29,752 nt of DNA. Origin: Lachnospiraceae bacterium UBA7179 (GTDB taxonomy: Bacteria; Bacillota; Clostridia; Lachnospirales; Lachnospiraceae). How positions within the stretch are numbered: the first letter of the stretch is position 1; every line of letters starts with the position of its first letter. Location of the stretch: positions 1 through 29,752 of the forward strand of contig DKVL01000102.1 in assembly GCA_002491195.1 (NCBI GenBank), in the 5' to 3' direction. A program made the position numbers and the translations under genes. Positions 1-6,842 of the stretch are shown in pieces. The notes beneath the pieces are model-generated. The model made no database searches. It saw nothing but the letters and a program-made list of their open reading frames with translations, and was not told where the DNA came from.

Positions 1-50
1 CAAGCAAGATGTGTCAGTTATTTTTCTACAGTTCCTAAGTTGACAGGAGC
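1..50. repeat. Right half of a dispersed palindromic repeat
   Basis: Bases 11-39 (gatgtg...acagttccta) resemble the right half of the repeat at 432-501, sharing GATGTG, GTTA, TTTT and ACAGTTCCT in the same order. The left half would lie before the window. I infer it belongs to the same family as the copies near 432, 3115 and 13451. Confidence 0.35.
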
Positions 51-68
51 AAAAGAAAGGGATAGAGT
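40..68 (+). promoter_or_regulatory. Candidate sigma-A promoter of the first gene
   Basis: TTGACA at 40-45, a 17-base spacer, and TAGAGT at 63-68. A strong ribosome binding site (AAAAGGAGG, 77-85) follows, six bases before the ATG at 92, so the damaged gene downstream still has intact expression signals. Confidence 0.5.
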
Positions 69-91
69 ATTCGTACAAAAGGAGGCCTGCT

Positions 92-452
92 ATGAATATC
101 ACATCGTTTATCCTGCTTATCTTTGGGCTGGTAATGCTGCTCGTAGCATTCTGCTTTTTTCTGTATGAAAGAAACAGGAGACAGTTTGACGGAAAGGTCA
201 GCGGAACAATCGTAGGTTCGTGCTATGACAGCAATGCATTTAATCATGATGGGGGAGCACAAATACATGGGCGGAGATACACGCAGACTGGATGTGGAAC
301 CGGCTTTCGCTACGACTTCATGTTATCCTGTCTACAAGTACGAGTTAAACGGCAAAACCTACCTGCGGGCGGATTATATTATGACGAATGAATCCGATTG
401 CAGCTTTTTTATATTGACATCCTGGCAGCAATTAGGAACTGTTCAGCAATAA
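92..452 (+). pseudogene. Frameshifted small membrane protein, DUF3592-like
   Basis: The reading frame from ATG 92 gives one N-terminal membrane segment (about residues 4-25) and a short basic/polar stretch up to residue 53 (NAFNHDG). From there sensible coding continues in another frame (HKYMGGDTRRLD...CYPVYKYELNGKTYLRADY), ending at 452. Removing one G from the G5 tract at 251-255 joins the two halves cleanly, so the gene carries a +1 frameshift. The phrase YPVYKYELNGKTY resembles the extracytoplasmic part of DUF3592-type proteins. The end is also abnormal: the last residues are read from a palindromic repeat, so the native C-terminus appears lost. Alternatives are a phase-variable tract or a sequencing error, but the lost C-terminus favours decay. 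Confidence 0.6.
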
Positions 453-501
453 CATGTGAAGCTTGCGCAGGATGTGCATGTTACTTTTGAACAGTTCCTT
501 A
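432..501. repeat. Dispersed palindromic repeat, copy A
   Basis: Arms GGAACTGTTCA (435-445) and TGAACAGTTCC (488-498) are perfect inverted repeats. A second nested pair, AACATG (451-456) and CATGTT (477-482), lies inside. Related copies with the same arm and an internal AATAAC are at 3115-3175 and, diverged, at 13451-13491. It overlaps the 3' end of the pseudogene at 92-452. It could act as a terminator, but there is no clear T tract. Confidence 0.6.
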
Positions 502-567
502 GCCGGAAGCAGGGTTGATCTGCATGGAGAACGTAAATCCGGAACATCAGCAACAATACCCATGGCC

Positions 568-584
568 GTCTCGTCCAACGAGAC
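568..584. other. Short hairpin at the end of the glycosidase gene
   Basis: GTCTCGT (568-574) and ACGAGAC (578-584) form a perfect 7-bp stem with a 3-base loop, overlapping the first base of the stop codon. There is no T tract on the minus strand, so I do not call it a terminator. Confidence 0.35.
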
Positions 585-2137
585 TATATCACATAAAATC
601 CTGCACTGCACGCCGGAACCGTTATCACCTCGCTGTCTGCTGCAATCTCGCCGCCCCAAAAATAGATAGTTTCCGCCGGAACGATCTCACTTGGAAATGT
701 GACTTGGTTTTCAGACGGATTCAGAACAACCAGGATCCGCTCACCCTCTGCCTGTCTGATATACGCAAGTGGGTATGTCTCCTTCTCGGCATAGACAAAC
801 TCGATCCTGCCCCTGCTCTGCAGTGCCTTATGCTGACTGCGGATCCGGATCAATCGCTTAACCTCACTCCACAATGACTTTTCATCTGCCATCTGCAATG
901 CTGCTGTCGGTCTATCCTCACTCTCATCCTGACAGATATACAACGCTTTCTTAGGCGCCCGGCTGAATCCCGCATTCACCGTGTTATCCCACTGCATCGG
1001 AGAACGTGAGCCAGTTCTGTCATAACCGCCTTCAACCGATGTAAGCCCCTCGGTATACCGCATGCCAATCTCGTCACCATAATAGATAAACGGCGCGCCT
1101 GGCATAGACAGCAAAAATGCGAACGCAATCTTCTGCCTGTCCCCCTTAATATAGCGCGAAAGCCGTTCCATATCATGGTTGCCTGACGGAATACAGATCA
1201 GCCCCTTGCCCTCTGACTTCTGACAGCTCTCGACATATTTTTCCACAAATGCGGACACATCGCCTGTTCCCGCGAAAAAGGGTTTTTCACAGCGAAACAG
1301 ATCATTGTAATGAGAAGGTCCAAAATGCAGCAGGAAATCCATATGAAAACCACCCTGCAGGCTCTTATCCGGCTCTCCCCACTCAGAAATCATGGCTGCA
1401 TCAGGAAATTCCCTGTCGAGAAAAGCCCTGATATCCTGCCACACCCTGATCGTTCCTTTTCCCTCGACATCATTCTTGACAAGCGAACCTGCCATATCAA
1501 CACGAAATCCATCACAGCCCATGCCAAGCCAGAACCGCATGATGTCTTTGACCGCCGCGATCGTAGCCTGCGGTCCCGCATCGTCAATACCCTGCTGCCA
1601 CTTTTTCTCAGGATCCGGCTCATAATAACCATAGTTCAGCGCTGGCTGAAAACTGAAAAAATTGACTGCACAGCTTCCGTTGCGCTCCGAAATCCCCCGG
1701 ATCGACGCGTAGCCCTCTGGCTGCTCCCACACGTTGTCCGTCCAGACATAACGGTCAGTATACTCATTTGGATCCGCCCGCATCGACTGCCGGAACCACT
1801 CATGTTCGACTGACGTATGCCCTGGAACCAGATCAAGCAGAATGTGCATATCCCGCTTGTGTACCTCGTCAAAAAGCAGTTTTAAATCCTCGTTCGTACC
1901 ATACCGCGCAGCCGCCTTATAGTAATCTGATACATCATACCCAGCGTCGCCAAACGGCGATTCAAAACAGGGATTCATCCAGATCGCGCTGCACCCGAGC
2001 TCCTTAATATAGTCCAGCCGTTCCATGATCCCCCTGAAATCACCGATACCGTCCGCGTTACTGTCCTGAAAAGACTGCGGATAGATCTCGTAAAATACTG
2101 CATCGTCAAGCCACTTCGGAAAATGATTATTTTTCAT
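584..2137 (-). CDS. GH13 alpha-glucosidase-type glycosidase
   Basis: A 517-residue cytoplasmic alpha-amylase-superfamily enzyme, expected to cleave alpha-glucosidic bonds in small oligosaccharides or disaccharides. All four GH13 regions are visible: DLVPGHTS (about 102-109), GFRVDMA with nucleophile D214, ISEWGEP with acid/base E252, and SGNHD with D322. The opening YEIYPQSFQDSNADGIGD is typical of the oligo-1,6-glucosidase/alpha-glucosidase branch. There is no signal peptide. An in-frame GTG at 2149 exists, but the ribosome binding site GAGAGGTGAG sits seven bases before the ATG at 2137, which decides the start. It is divergent from an AraC regulator at 2250, which probably controls it. The exact substrate (isomaltose, sucrose, trehalulose-like sugars) cannot be told from motifs. 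Confidence 0.9.
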   Translation of the reverse strand: MKNNHFPKWLDDAVFYEIYPQSFQDSNADGIGDFRGIMERLDYIKELGCSAIWMNPCFESPFGDAGYDVSDYYKAAARYGTNEDLKLLFDEVHKRDMHILLDLVPGHTSVEHEWFRQSMRADPNEYTDRYVWTDNVWEQPEGYASIRGISERNGSCAVNFFSFQPALNYGYYEPDPEKKWQQGIDDAGPQATIAAVKDIMRFWLGMGCDGFRVDMAGSLVKNDVEGKGTIRVWQDIRAFLDREFPDAAMISEWGEPDKSLQGGFHMDFLLHFGPSHYNDLFRCEKPFFAGTGDVSAFVEKYVESCQKSEGKGLICIPSGNHDMERLSRYIKGDRQKIAFAFLLSMPGAPFIYYGDEIGMRYTEGLTSVEGGYDRTGSRSPMQWDNTVNAGFSRAPKKALYICQDESEDRPTAALQMADEKSLWSEVKRLIRIRSQHKALQSRGRIEFVYAEKETYPLAYIRQAEGERILVVLNPSENQVTFPSEIVPAETIYFWGGEIAADSEVITVPACSAGFYVI

Positions 2138-2170
2138 AAAACTACTCACCTCTCACGTATTTTTAATGAT

Positions 2171-2199
2171 ATAATACTATGCAGATCCTGCTTTTTCTA
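2171..2199 (-). promoter_or_regulatory. Candidate promoter of the GH13 glycosidase gene
   Basis: On the minus strand TAGAAA (2194-2199) and TATTAT (2171-2176) are separated by 17 bases. The -10 matches consensus at 5 of 6 positions and the -35 at 4 of 6, as expected for an activator-assisted promoter. Confidence 0.5.
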
Positions 2200-2227
2200 C
2201 TGATATGATACCAATAGCTGATACAAT
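2200..2227 (+). promoter_or_regulatory. Weak candidate promoter of the araC-type gene
   Basis: CTGATA (2200-2205), a 16-base spacer and TACAAT (2222-2227). It nearly abuts the opposing promoter of the glycosidase gene, so an activator bound between the genes could affect both directions. Confidence 0.35.
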
Positions 2228-2249
2228 ACTACTTTTTAAGGAGATTATT

Positions 2250-3149
2250 ATGCCAGATACCATTCAAAAAGAAAACCTTTACCAGGAAAACCGCATTCAC
2301 AGTTCCACGCTTGTGCCTTTTAGCTACTATGAATCTCGCATTCCTGACTACTTCCCCTATGTGTCACTCCACTGGCACAGGGAATTTGAGATTAATTTTA
2401 TTCGTTCCGGACAGAGCAGATTCATTGTGGGAGACAACCAGTTTACCGCGGAAACCGGCGATATTATCATCATACAGCCCAATATGCTGCACGCTGTCTA
2501 TCAGTATGAAAACTCCACCCAAATCTATGATACAGTCGTCTTTTGCGCAACCTTATTAAGAGGAGCGGCTGTTGACAGAAGTATGCGCAACTATATCGAA
2601 CCGCTCATCAATGGTTCCCTGACTATCCCTGCGCGGATCTCCGTGTCGCATGAACGATATTCCGAGTTGCGCTCCTGCATAGAGCATATTGTCACCTATG
2701 CGCAAAAAAATACCGCACTGCACGACTTGTTTCTAAAAAGTGCACTTTTCTACCTTTTTGCGCTGTTAGCTGATTCTGGCATACTGCAGCATAACAGCAG
2801 ATGCCGCTCCACCCAAAGTGAGATCATACGCCCTGCCATCGAATACATCAACGACCACTACAATGAAAAACTTACGATCGCGCAGCTTGCCAAAGTCTCC
2901 AGCCTGAGCAAGAGCTACTTTATGTACTGTTTTCGAAAATATGCGGGAATCAGCGCCATTGAATATATCAACCAGCTTAGAATTAAAACCGCCTGCGAAC
3001 TCTTAACTGCCGGCGACAGAACGATTTCCGAGATTGCCTATGCCTGCGGCTTCTCCAACCTGTCCAATTTTAACAGACAGTTCCGCAGCCAGACGGGTCT
3101 GTCGCCCACAGAACTTAGGAACGGTTCAAAAATAACCTGTACATCTTGA
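2250..3149 (+). CDS. AraC-family transcriptional regulator
   Basis: A 299-residue regulator. The N-terminal half has a cupin-like sugar-binding fold signature (HWHREFEINFI, then GDIIIIQPNMLHAV, about residues 40-95). The C-terminal 100 residues hold two helix-turn-helix motifs: LTIAQLAKVSSLSKSYFMYCF and ISEIAYACGFSNLSNFNRQF, followed by the family-typical TGLSPTELR. The start at 2250 follows AAGGAG (2238-2243) by six bases; an upstream in-frame ATG at 2205 has no such site. It is divergently placed from the GH13 glycosidase gene, so local activation in response to a sugar is the natural inference. The stop codon lies inside palindromic repeat copy B, so the last few residues may be repeat-derived. 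Confidence 0.9.
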   Translation: MPDTIQKENLYQENRIHSSTLVPFSYYESRIPDYFPYVSLHWHREFEINFIRSGQSRFIVGDNQFTAETGDIIIIQPNMLHAVYQYENSTQIYDTVVFCATLLRGAAVDRSMRNYIEPLINGSLTIPARISVSHERYSELRSCIEHIVTYAQKNTALHDLFLKSALFYLFALLADSGILQHNSRCRSTQSEIIRPAIEYINDHYNEKLTIAQLAKVSSLSKSYFMYCFRKYAGISAIEYINQLRIKTACELLTAGDRTISEIAYACGFSNLSNFNRQFRSQTGLSPTELRNGSKITCTS

Positions 3150-3175
3150 CTTGCCTATTTCTGAACAGTTCCTTA
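3115..3175. repeat. Dispersed palindromic repeat, copy B
   Basis: Left arm TTAGGAACGGTTCA (3115-3128) and right arm TGAACAGTTCCTTA (3162-3175), one mismatch between arms. The internal AATAACCTGT parallels AATAACATGT of copy A. As in copy A, the repeat sits at the 3' end of a gene and includes its stop codon. Confidence 0.6.
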
Positions 3176-3260
3176 TGCGGCAGGAACCATACAGCCGCTA
3201 GAGTCTATTTGAAACACGCTTAAGTCAGGTGTTGCAGTCCTATGCAAACGTACTCTTTAT

Positions 3261-3288
3261 TTGCATCACAGGCCAGCCTGTGATGCAA
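3261..3288. other. Perfect 12-bp palindrome upstream of the Rpn gene
   Basis: TTGCATCACAGG (3261-3272) and CCTGTGATGCAA (3277-3288) pair perfectly around a CCAG loop. Neither strand has a following T tract, so it is not a standard intrinsic terminator; a protein-binding site or RNA structure is possible. Confidence 0.55.
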
Positions 3289-3315
3289 GGGGATTGGAAT
3301 TCTTACCGCATAATT

Positions 3316-3385
3316 CGAACTAATATTCAATTTTGCATTGACATGCGAACTAAGGTTTGCTATTCTATTTTTAGAACATATATTC
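3316..3385 (+). promoter_or_regulatory. Promoter with three LexA-like (SOS) boxes
   Basis: TTGACA (3338-3343), exactly 17 bases, then TATTCT (3361-3366). The spacer holds CGAAC-TAAG-GTTTG (3346-3359), which matches the Gram-positive LexA core GAAC-N4-GTTY. Two weaker boxes flank it: CGAAC-TAAT-ATTCA (3316-3329) and GAAC-ATAT-ATTC (3374-3385). Box centres are 30 and 27 bases apart, roughly three helical turns. I infer SOS control of the Rpn gene downstream. Confidence 0.55.
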
Positions 3386-3452
3386 ATTCGGTAAAATGTG
3401 ATAGCAAAAAGATGGAAGCTATGTTACTATACTAATAAGAGGAGCTTTATAA

Positions 3453-4355
3453 ATGGGTGCAAAAGACATTACTGAAAAAATACTTGCTGACTATAATGAT
3501 GTGTTCGCTGACATCGTAAACGGTGTATTGTTCGATGGCCAACAGGTTGTTTCCGAAGATGCACTAAGAAACGCCAAGGATAAAAGCCAGTACAAATTTA
3601 ATAACCGGATCCATGAGCAGGAACGCGACGTCAACAAGCACTGGATTCCTCACAGGATCTGTTTTGCGCTGTATGGTTTTGAGCATGAGACAGACGACGA
3701 TCCTTTCATGCCGATGCGTCTGATCGGATATGACGGAGCCTCCTACCGGGGACAGCTGACAAAACAGGAAAAAGATAAGCCCAAATACCCCGTGATCACC
3801 ATCGTTCTGTATTTTGGCACAAAACACTGGAACCAGCCCACAAGTTTATATGACTGCATGAAGATTCCAAAAAGGCTGAAACCATTCGTAAACGATTATA
3901 AGATCAACCTTGTGGAGGTCGCCTTTCTCGATGACAAACTTGACAATTTTCACAGCGACTTCCGCATCATCGCAGAATATTTTGTCAACAAGCGCAGGAA
4001 CACAGATTACGTGCCAAGTCCACAGGAAATCAGGCACGTAGATGAATTTCTGAAACTAATGCAGGCTCTCGAAGGCGACGACCGATATATGGAAGTGCTG
4101 CATGCATGGCAAAAGGAAGAGAAGAAGGAGGGACTCAAAATGAGCGAAGTATTAGACAGGATAGAGAACAGAGGCATTGCGATCGGTGAGAAACGCGGCG
4201 AAAAACGCGGACTTGATAAAATGAACCAACTCGTTATGATCTTGTTGGAGCAGAATCGGATTGACGATCTCAAACGTGCCGTTTCCGATCAGAGCTATCA
4301 AAATCGGCTGATGGCCGAGTATGGCATAGATAAGAAAACAAATAAGAAAAAGTAA
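3453..4355 (+). CDS. Rpn family recombination-promoting nuclease
   Basis: A 300-residue protein of the PD-(D/E)XK transposase-like nuclease family (Rpn, COG5464), in the subgroup abundant in Lachnospiraceae. Typical features are the N-terminus KDITEKILADYNDVFADIVN, the HEQERDVNKHW segment, a central domain to about residue 200 (PVITIVLYFGTKHWNQP), and a C-terminal charged tail with the repeated GEKRGEKRG motif followed by a short helical region. Family members cut DNA and promote recombination; many remain annotated as transposases although they show no terminal inverted repeats, and none are evident here. The ribosome binding site AGAGGAG (3438-3444) lies eight bases before the ATG. It is a single gene with its own promoter carrying LexA-like boxes, so induction by DNA damage is inferred. 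Confidence 0.85.
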   Translation: MGAKDITEKILADYNDVFADIVNGVLFDGQQVVSEDALRNAKDKSQYKFNNRIHEQERDVNKHWIPHRICFALYGFEHETDDDPFMPMRLIGYDGASYRGQLTKQEKDKPKYPVITIVLYFGTKHWNQPTSLYDCMKIPKRLKPFVNDYKINLVEVAFLDDKLDNFHSDFRIIAEYFVNKRRNTDYVPSPQEIRHVDEFLKLMQALEGDDRYMEVLHAWQKEEKKEGLKMSEVLDRIENRGIAIGEKRGEKRGLDKMNQLVMILLEQNRIDDLKRAVSDQSYQNRLMAEYGIDKKTNKKK

Positions 4356-4365
4356 ACCAATCAAA

Positions 4366-4396
4366 ACAGCCACCCGCTTTCCCCGCAGGTGGCTGT
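4366..4396. terminator. Shared intrinsic terminator for the Rpn gene and ftsH
   Basis: ACAGCCACC (4366-4374) pairs with GGTGGCTGT (4388-4396). On the minus strand the stem is followed by TTTTGATTGGTTT, so it ends ftsH transcription; it lies between convergent genes and may also stop the Rpn transcript. Confidence 0.7.
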
Positions 4397-4401
4397 CTCC
4401 A

Positions 4402-6204
4402 TTATGCAAACAATGCCTCGAACTCTTCCCTGCCGATCTTCTCCTTCTCCAGCAGAAGCTCCGCGCAGGCGTGAAGCACATTTTCATTTTTCAGGATAAT
4501 ATCCTTTGCTTTCTTGTAGCAGTCGTCTACAATCGCCTTCACCTCTATGTCGATCTCGCTTGCGACCGCTTCGGAATGGCTTCTCGTGTGGGCTAAATCA
4601 CGTCCTATAAATACTTCGTTGTCTTCCTCGTCATAGTTGATGACACCGATATTGTCCGAAAAACCGTACTTTGTCACCATTGCCCTGGCTACCTTGGTCG
4701 CCTTCTTGATATCACTCGAAGCGCCGGTCGTCACATCATCAAATATGATCTCCTCTGCAATGCGCCCGCCAAGCGATACCATGATATCCTGCAGCATCCT
4801 GCCCTTGGTGTTAAACATCTCGTCCCGTTCGGGAAGCGGCATCGTATAACCTGCAGCGCCAAGTCCAGTCGGTATGATTGACACCGTATAGACCGGTCCC
4901 ACATCGGGAAGCACGTGGAACAAAATCGCATGGCCCGCCTCGTGGTATGCCGTAATCTTCTTTTCCTTATCCGATATAATGCGGCTCTTCTTCTCCGCGC
5001 CGATCCCGACCTTGATAAACGCTTTCTTAATATCATCCTGCTTGATGAAAGAGCGGTTTTCTTTCGCGGCATGTATCGCTGATTCATTCAAAAGATTTTC
5101 CAGATCCGCCCCTGTAAAGCCAGCTGTCGTCTGCGCAACCTGCTTTAAGTTCACATCCTCAGAAAGCGGCTTGTTCTTTGCGTGCACGTTGAGGATTTCC
5201 TCCCTGCCGCCCACATCCGGCGGAGACACTGTAATCTTCCTGTCAAAACGCCCCGGACGCAGAATTGCCGGATCAAGGATATCAACACGGTTCGTCGCCG
5301 CCATTACAATAATTCCCTCGTTTGTGCCAAATCCATCCATCTCCACAAGCATCTGGTTCAATGTCTGCTCGCGTTCATCGTGACCGCCGCCCATGCCAGT
5401 GCCTCGTCTCCTTGCCACCGCGTCAATCTCATCAATAAACACAATGCAGGGCGAATTCTTCTTCGCCTCGGCAAACAGGTCACGCACTCTCGATGCACCG
5501 ACACCGACAAACATCTCCACGAAATCAGAGCCTGATATCGAGAAAAACGGTACATTTGCCTCGCCCGCGATCGCTTTCGCAAGCAGGGTTTTACCAGTAC
5601 CAGGCGCCCCCTCCAGAAGCACGCCTTTCGGAATCCTGGCGCCGACCTTCGTATATTTTCCAGGATCTTTTAAGAAATCCACGATTTCTTCAAGGTCTTC
5701 TTTCTCCTCCTTAAGACCAGCCACATCCTTCAATGTCACTTCACCGCCGGTCATAAGACGCGCCCTGCTCTTCCCAAAATTCATCATCTTGCCGCCACTG
5801 TTTCCAGAATTTTGGGCATTCATCATACTGAACATAAACACCACCACTACCAACAGCATCAACAGTGGCAGCAACTCTGTGATAAACCAGTTCTCCTGCG
5901 GTACATCCCGCACGATCGGCTCTATGTTATATTGCTTGATGATCTCCTGCGCCTCAACGACATCAGACACATAGAGATTCCTCTCCTGATTATTCTTCAA
6001 TGTAATACGCAACATACCTGTCGGCACTTGTGCATTTGGGTGAACCTCCACATCCACGACCAGTCCTTCCTCCATCTCGGACACAAACTGCCCCATCGTG
6101 TAAGAACCGCCGTTTCCGCTGTTCGTGCTCGCCCAGATCAACACCAGCACCAATATTAATATAAAAATGAACGTTAAATTAATTCCTTTCGCACCTTTTC
6201 CCAA
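4402..6204 (-). CDS. ftsH: ATP-dependent zinc metalloprotease FtsH
   Basis: The membrane-anchored AAA+ protease that extracts and degrades membrane and short-lived cytosolic proteins. In a 600-residue numbering: membrane segments near 10-24 and 108-127, Walker A GAPGTGKT (199-206), Walker B IVFIDEID (254-261), the second-region-of-homology segment around RPGRFDR, zinc site HEAGH (421-425) with catalytic E422, and third zinc ligand D498 in TTGASSD. The frame is open to a TTG at 6231, but that codon lacks a ribosome binding site. AAGGAGA at 6211-6217 sits six bases before the TTG at 6204, so I take that non-ATG start. It follows hpt closely, as in the Bacillus tilS-hpt-ftsH operon, and is followed by a terminator. 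Confidence 0.95.
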   Translation of the reverse strand: MGKGAKGINLTFIFILILVLVLIWASTNSGNGGSYTMGQFVSEMEEGLVVDVEVHPNAQVPTGMLRITLKNNQERNLYVSDVVEAQEIIKQYNIEPIVRDVPQENWFITELLPLLMLLVVVVFMFSMMNAQNSGNSGGKMMNFGKSRARLMTGGEVTLKDVAGLKEEKEDLEEIVDFLKDPGKYTKVGARIPKGVLLEGAPGTGKTLLAKAIAGEANVPFFSISGSDFVEMFVGVGASRVRDLFAEAKKNSPCIVFIDEIDAVARRRGTGMGGGHDEREQTLNQMLVEMDGFGTNEGIIVMAATNRVDILDPAILRPGRFDRKITVSPPDVGGREEILNVHAKNKPLSEDVNLKQVAQTTAGFTGADLENLLNESAIHAAKENRSFIKQDDIKKAFIKVGIGAEKKSRIISDKEKKITAYHEAGHAILFHVLPDVGPVYTVSIIPTGLGAAGYTMPLPERDEMFNTKGRMLQDIMVSLGGRIAEEIIFDDVTTGASSDIKKATKVARAMVTKYGFSDNIGVINYDEEDNEVFIGRDLAHTRSHSEAVASEIDIEVKAIVDDCYKKAKDIILKNENVLHACAELLLEKEKIGREEFEALFA

Positions 6205-6235
6205 TTTCTGTCTCCTTCTAGTCCTATCCAATTAA

Positions 6236-6760
6236 TCAGTCAAACTCAACCACACCGATATACGGAAGATTTCTGTATCGCTGGTCATAGTCAAGACCAT
6301 AGCCCACAACAAACTCATCCGGTATCTCAAAGCCTGTGTAATCCACCTTCACATCGACAACACGCCGCTCTGGTTTGTCAAGCAGCGTACAGAGCTTCAT
6401 GCTGCCCGGACCACGCTGACTCAGCAATTCCAGCAGATAACTCAGCGTCCTGCCGGAATCCACAATATCTTCCACAACGATAACATCCTTATCCTTCAGC
6501 GGCTCGTCAAGGTCTTTTACGATCTTGACAACCCCACTCGACTTTGTATTGCTTCCATAACTTGACACGGACATAAAATCCAGTGACACTGGCACCGTAA
6601 TACGCTTGGCAAGCTCACACAGAAAAAAACTGCCCCCCTTGAGCACACACACCAGATGAACCTGTCTGCCCGCATAATCGCGGCTGATCTGCTCACCGAT
6701 CTCTTTTATCCTGATGTCCACCTCTTCCTCCGTCAACATGACTCTGATCCTCTCAGCCAT
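6236..6760 (-). CDS. hpt: Hypoxanthine phosphoribosyltransferase
   Basis: A 174-residue purine-salvage enzyme that joins hypoxanthine or guanine to PRPP, giving IMP or GMP. The PRPP-binding loop EDIVDSGRT (97-105), with preceding hydrophobic strand VIVV, is diagnostic; SVSSYGS (64-70) is the flexible-loop signature and the C-terminal FVVGYGLDYDQRYRNLPYIG is the family ending. The ribosome binding site AAGGAGG lies eight bases before the ATG. It sits between tilS and ftsH with only a few bases before ftsH, matching the conserved order. Confidence 0.95.
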   Translation of the reverse strand: MAERIRVMLTEEEVDIRIKEIGEQISRDYAGRQVHLVCVLKGGSFFLCELAKRITVPVSLDFMSVSSYGSNTKSSGVVKIVKDLDEPLKDKDVIVVEDIVDSGRTLSYLLELLSQRGPGSMKLCTLLDKPERRVVDVKVDYTGFEIPDEFVVGYGLDYDQRYRNLPYIGVVEFD

Positions 6761-6842
6761 ATTCGAGTCCTCCTTTGTTCTCTACTGCAAAGTCTATCCG
6801 CCAAAATTCCGGACATACACTGATCATCTGTCAGACGCAGTA

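Noticed and set aside
435..498. GGAACTGTTC arms as LexA boxes
   Set aside because: The GAAC and GTTC halves overlap without the 4-base spacer, and the sites lie at gene ends rather than promoters.
2138..2149. GTG start for the GH13 gene
   Set aside because: No ribosome binding site at proper spacing for it; GAGAGGTGAG serves the ATG at 2137 and includes this GTG.
3229..3435. A 68-codon open frame between the araC-type and Rpn genes
   Set aside because: It reads through the palindrome, promoter and LexA-like boxes, has an unlikely composition and no convincing ribosome binding site.
3453..4355. An active insertion sequence around the Rpn gene
   Set aside because: No terminal inverted repeats or target duplication flank it; the family is a nuclease despite transposase labels.
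4979..5974. Long open frames on the plus strand across ftsH
   Set aside because: They are antisense shadows of a well-conserved FtsH gene, lack ribosome binding sites and show no family motif.
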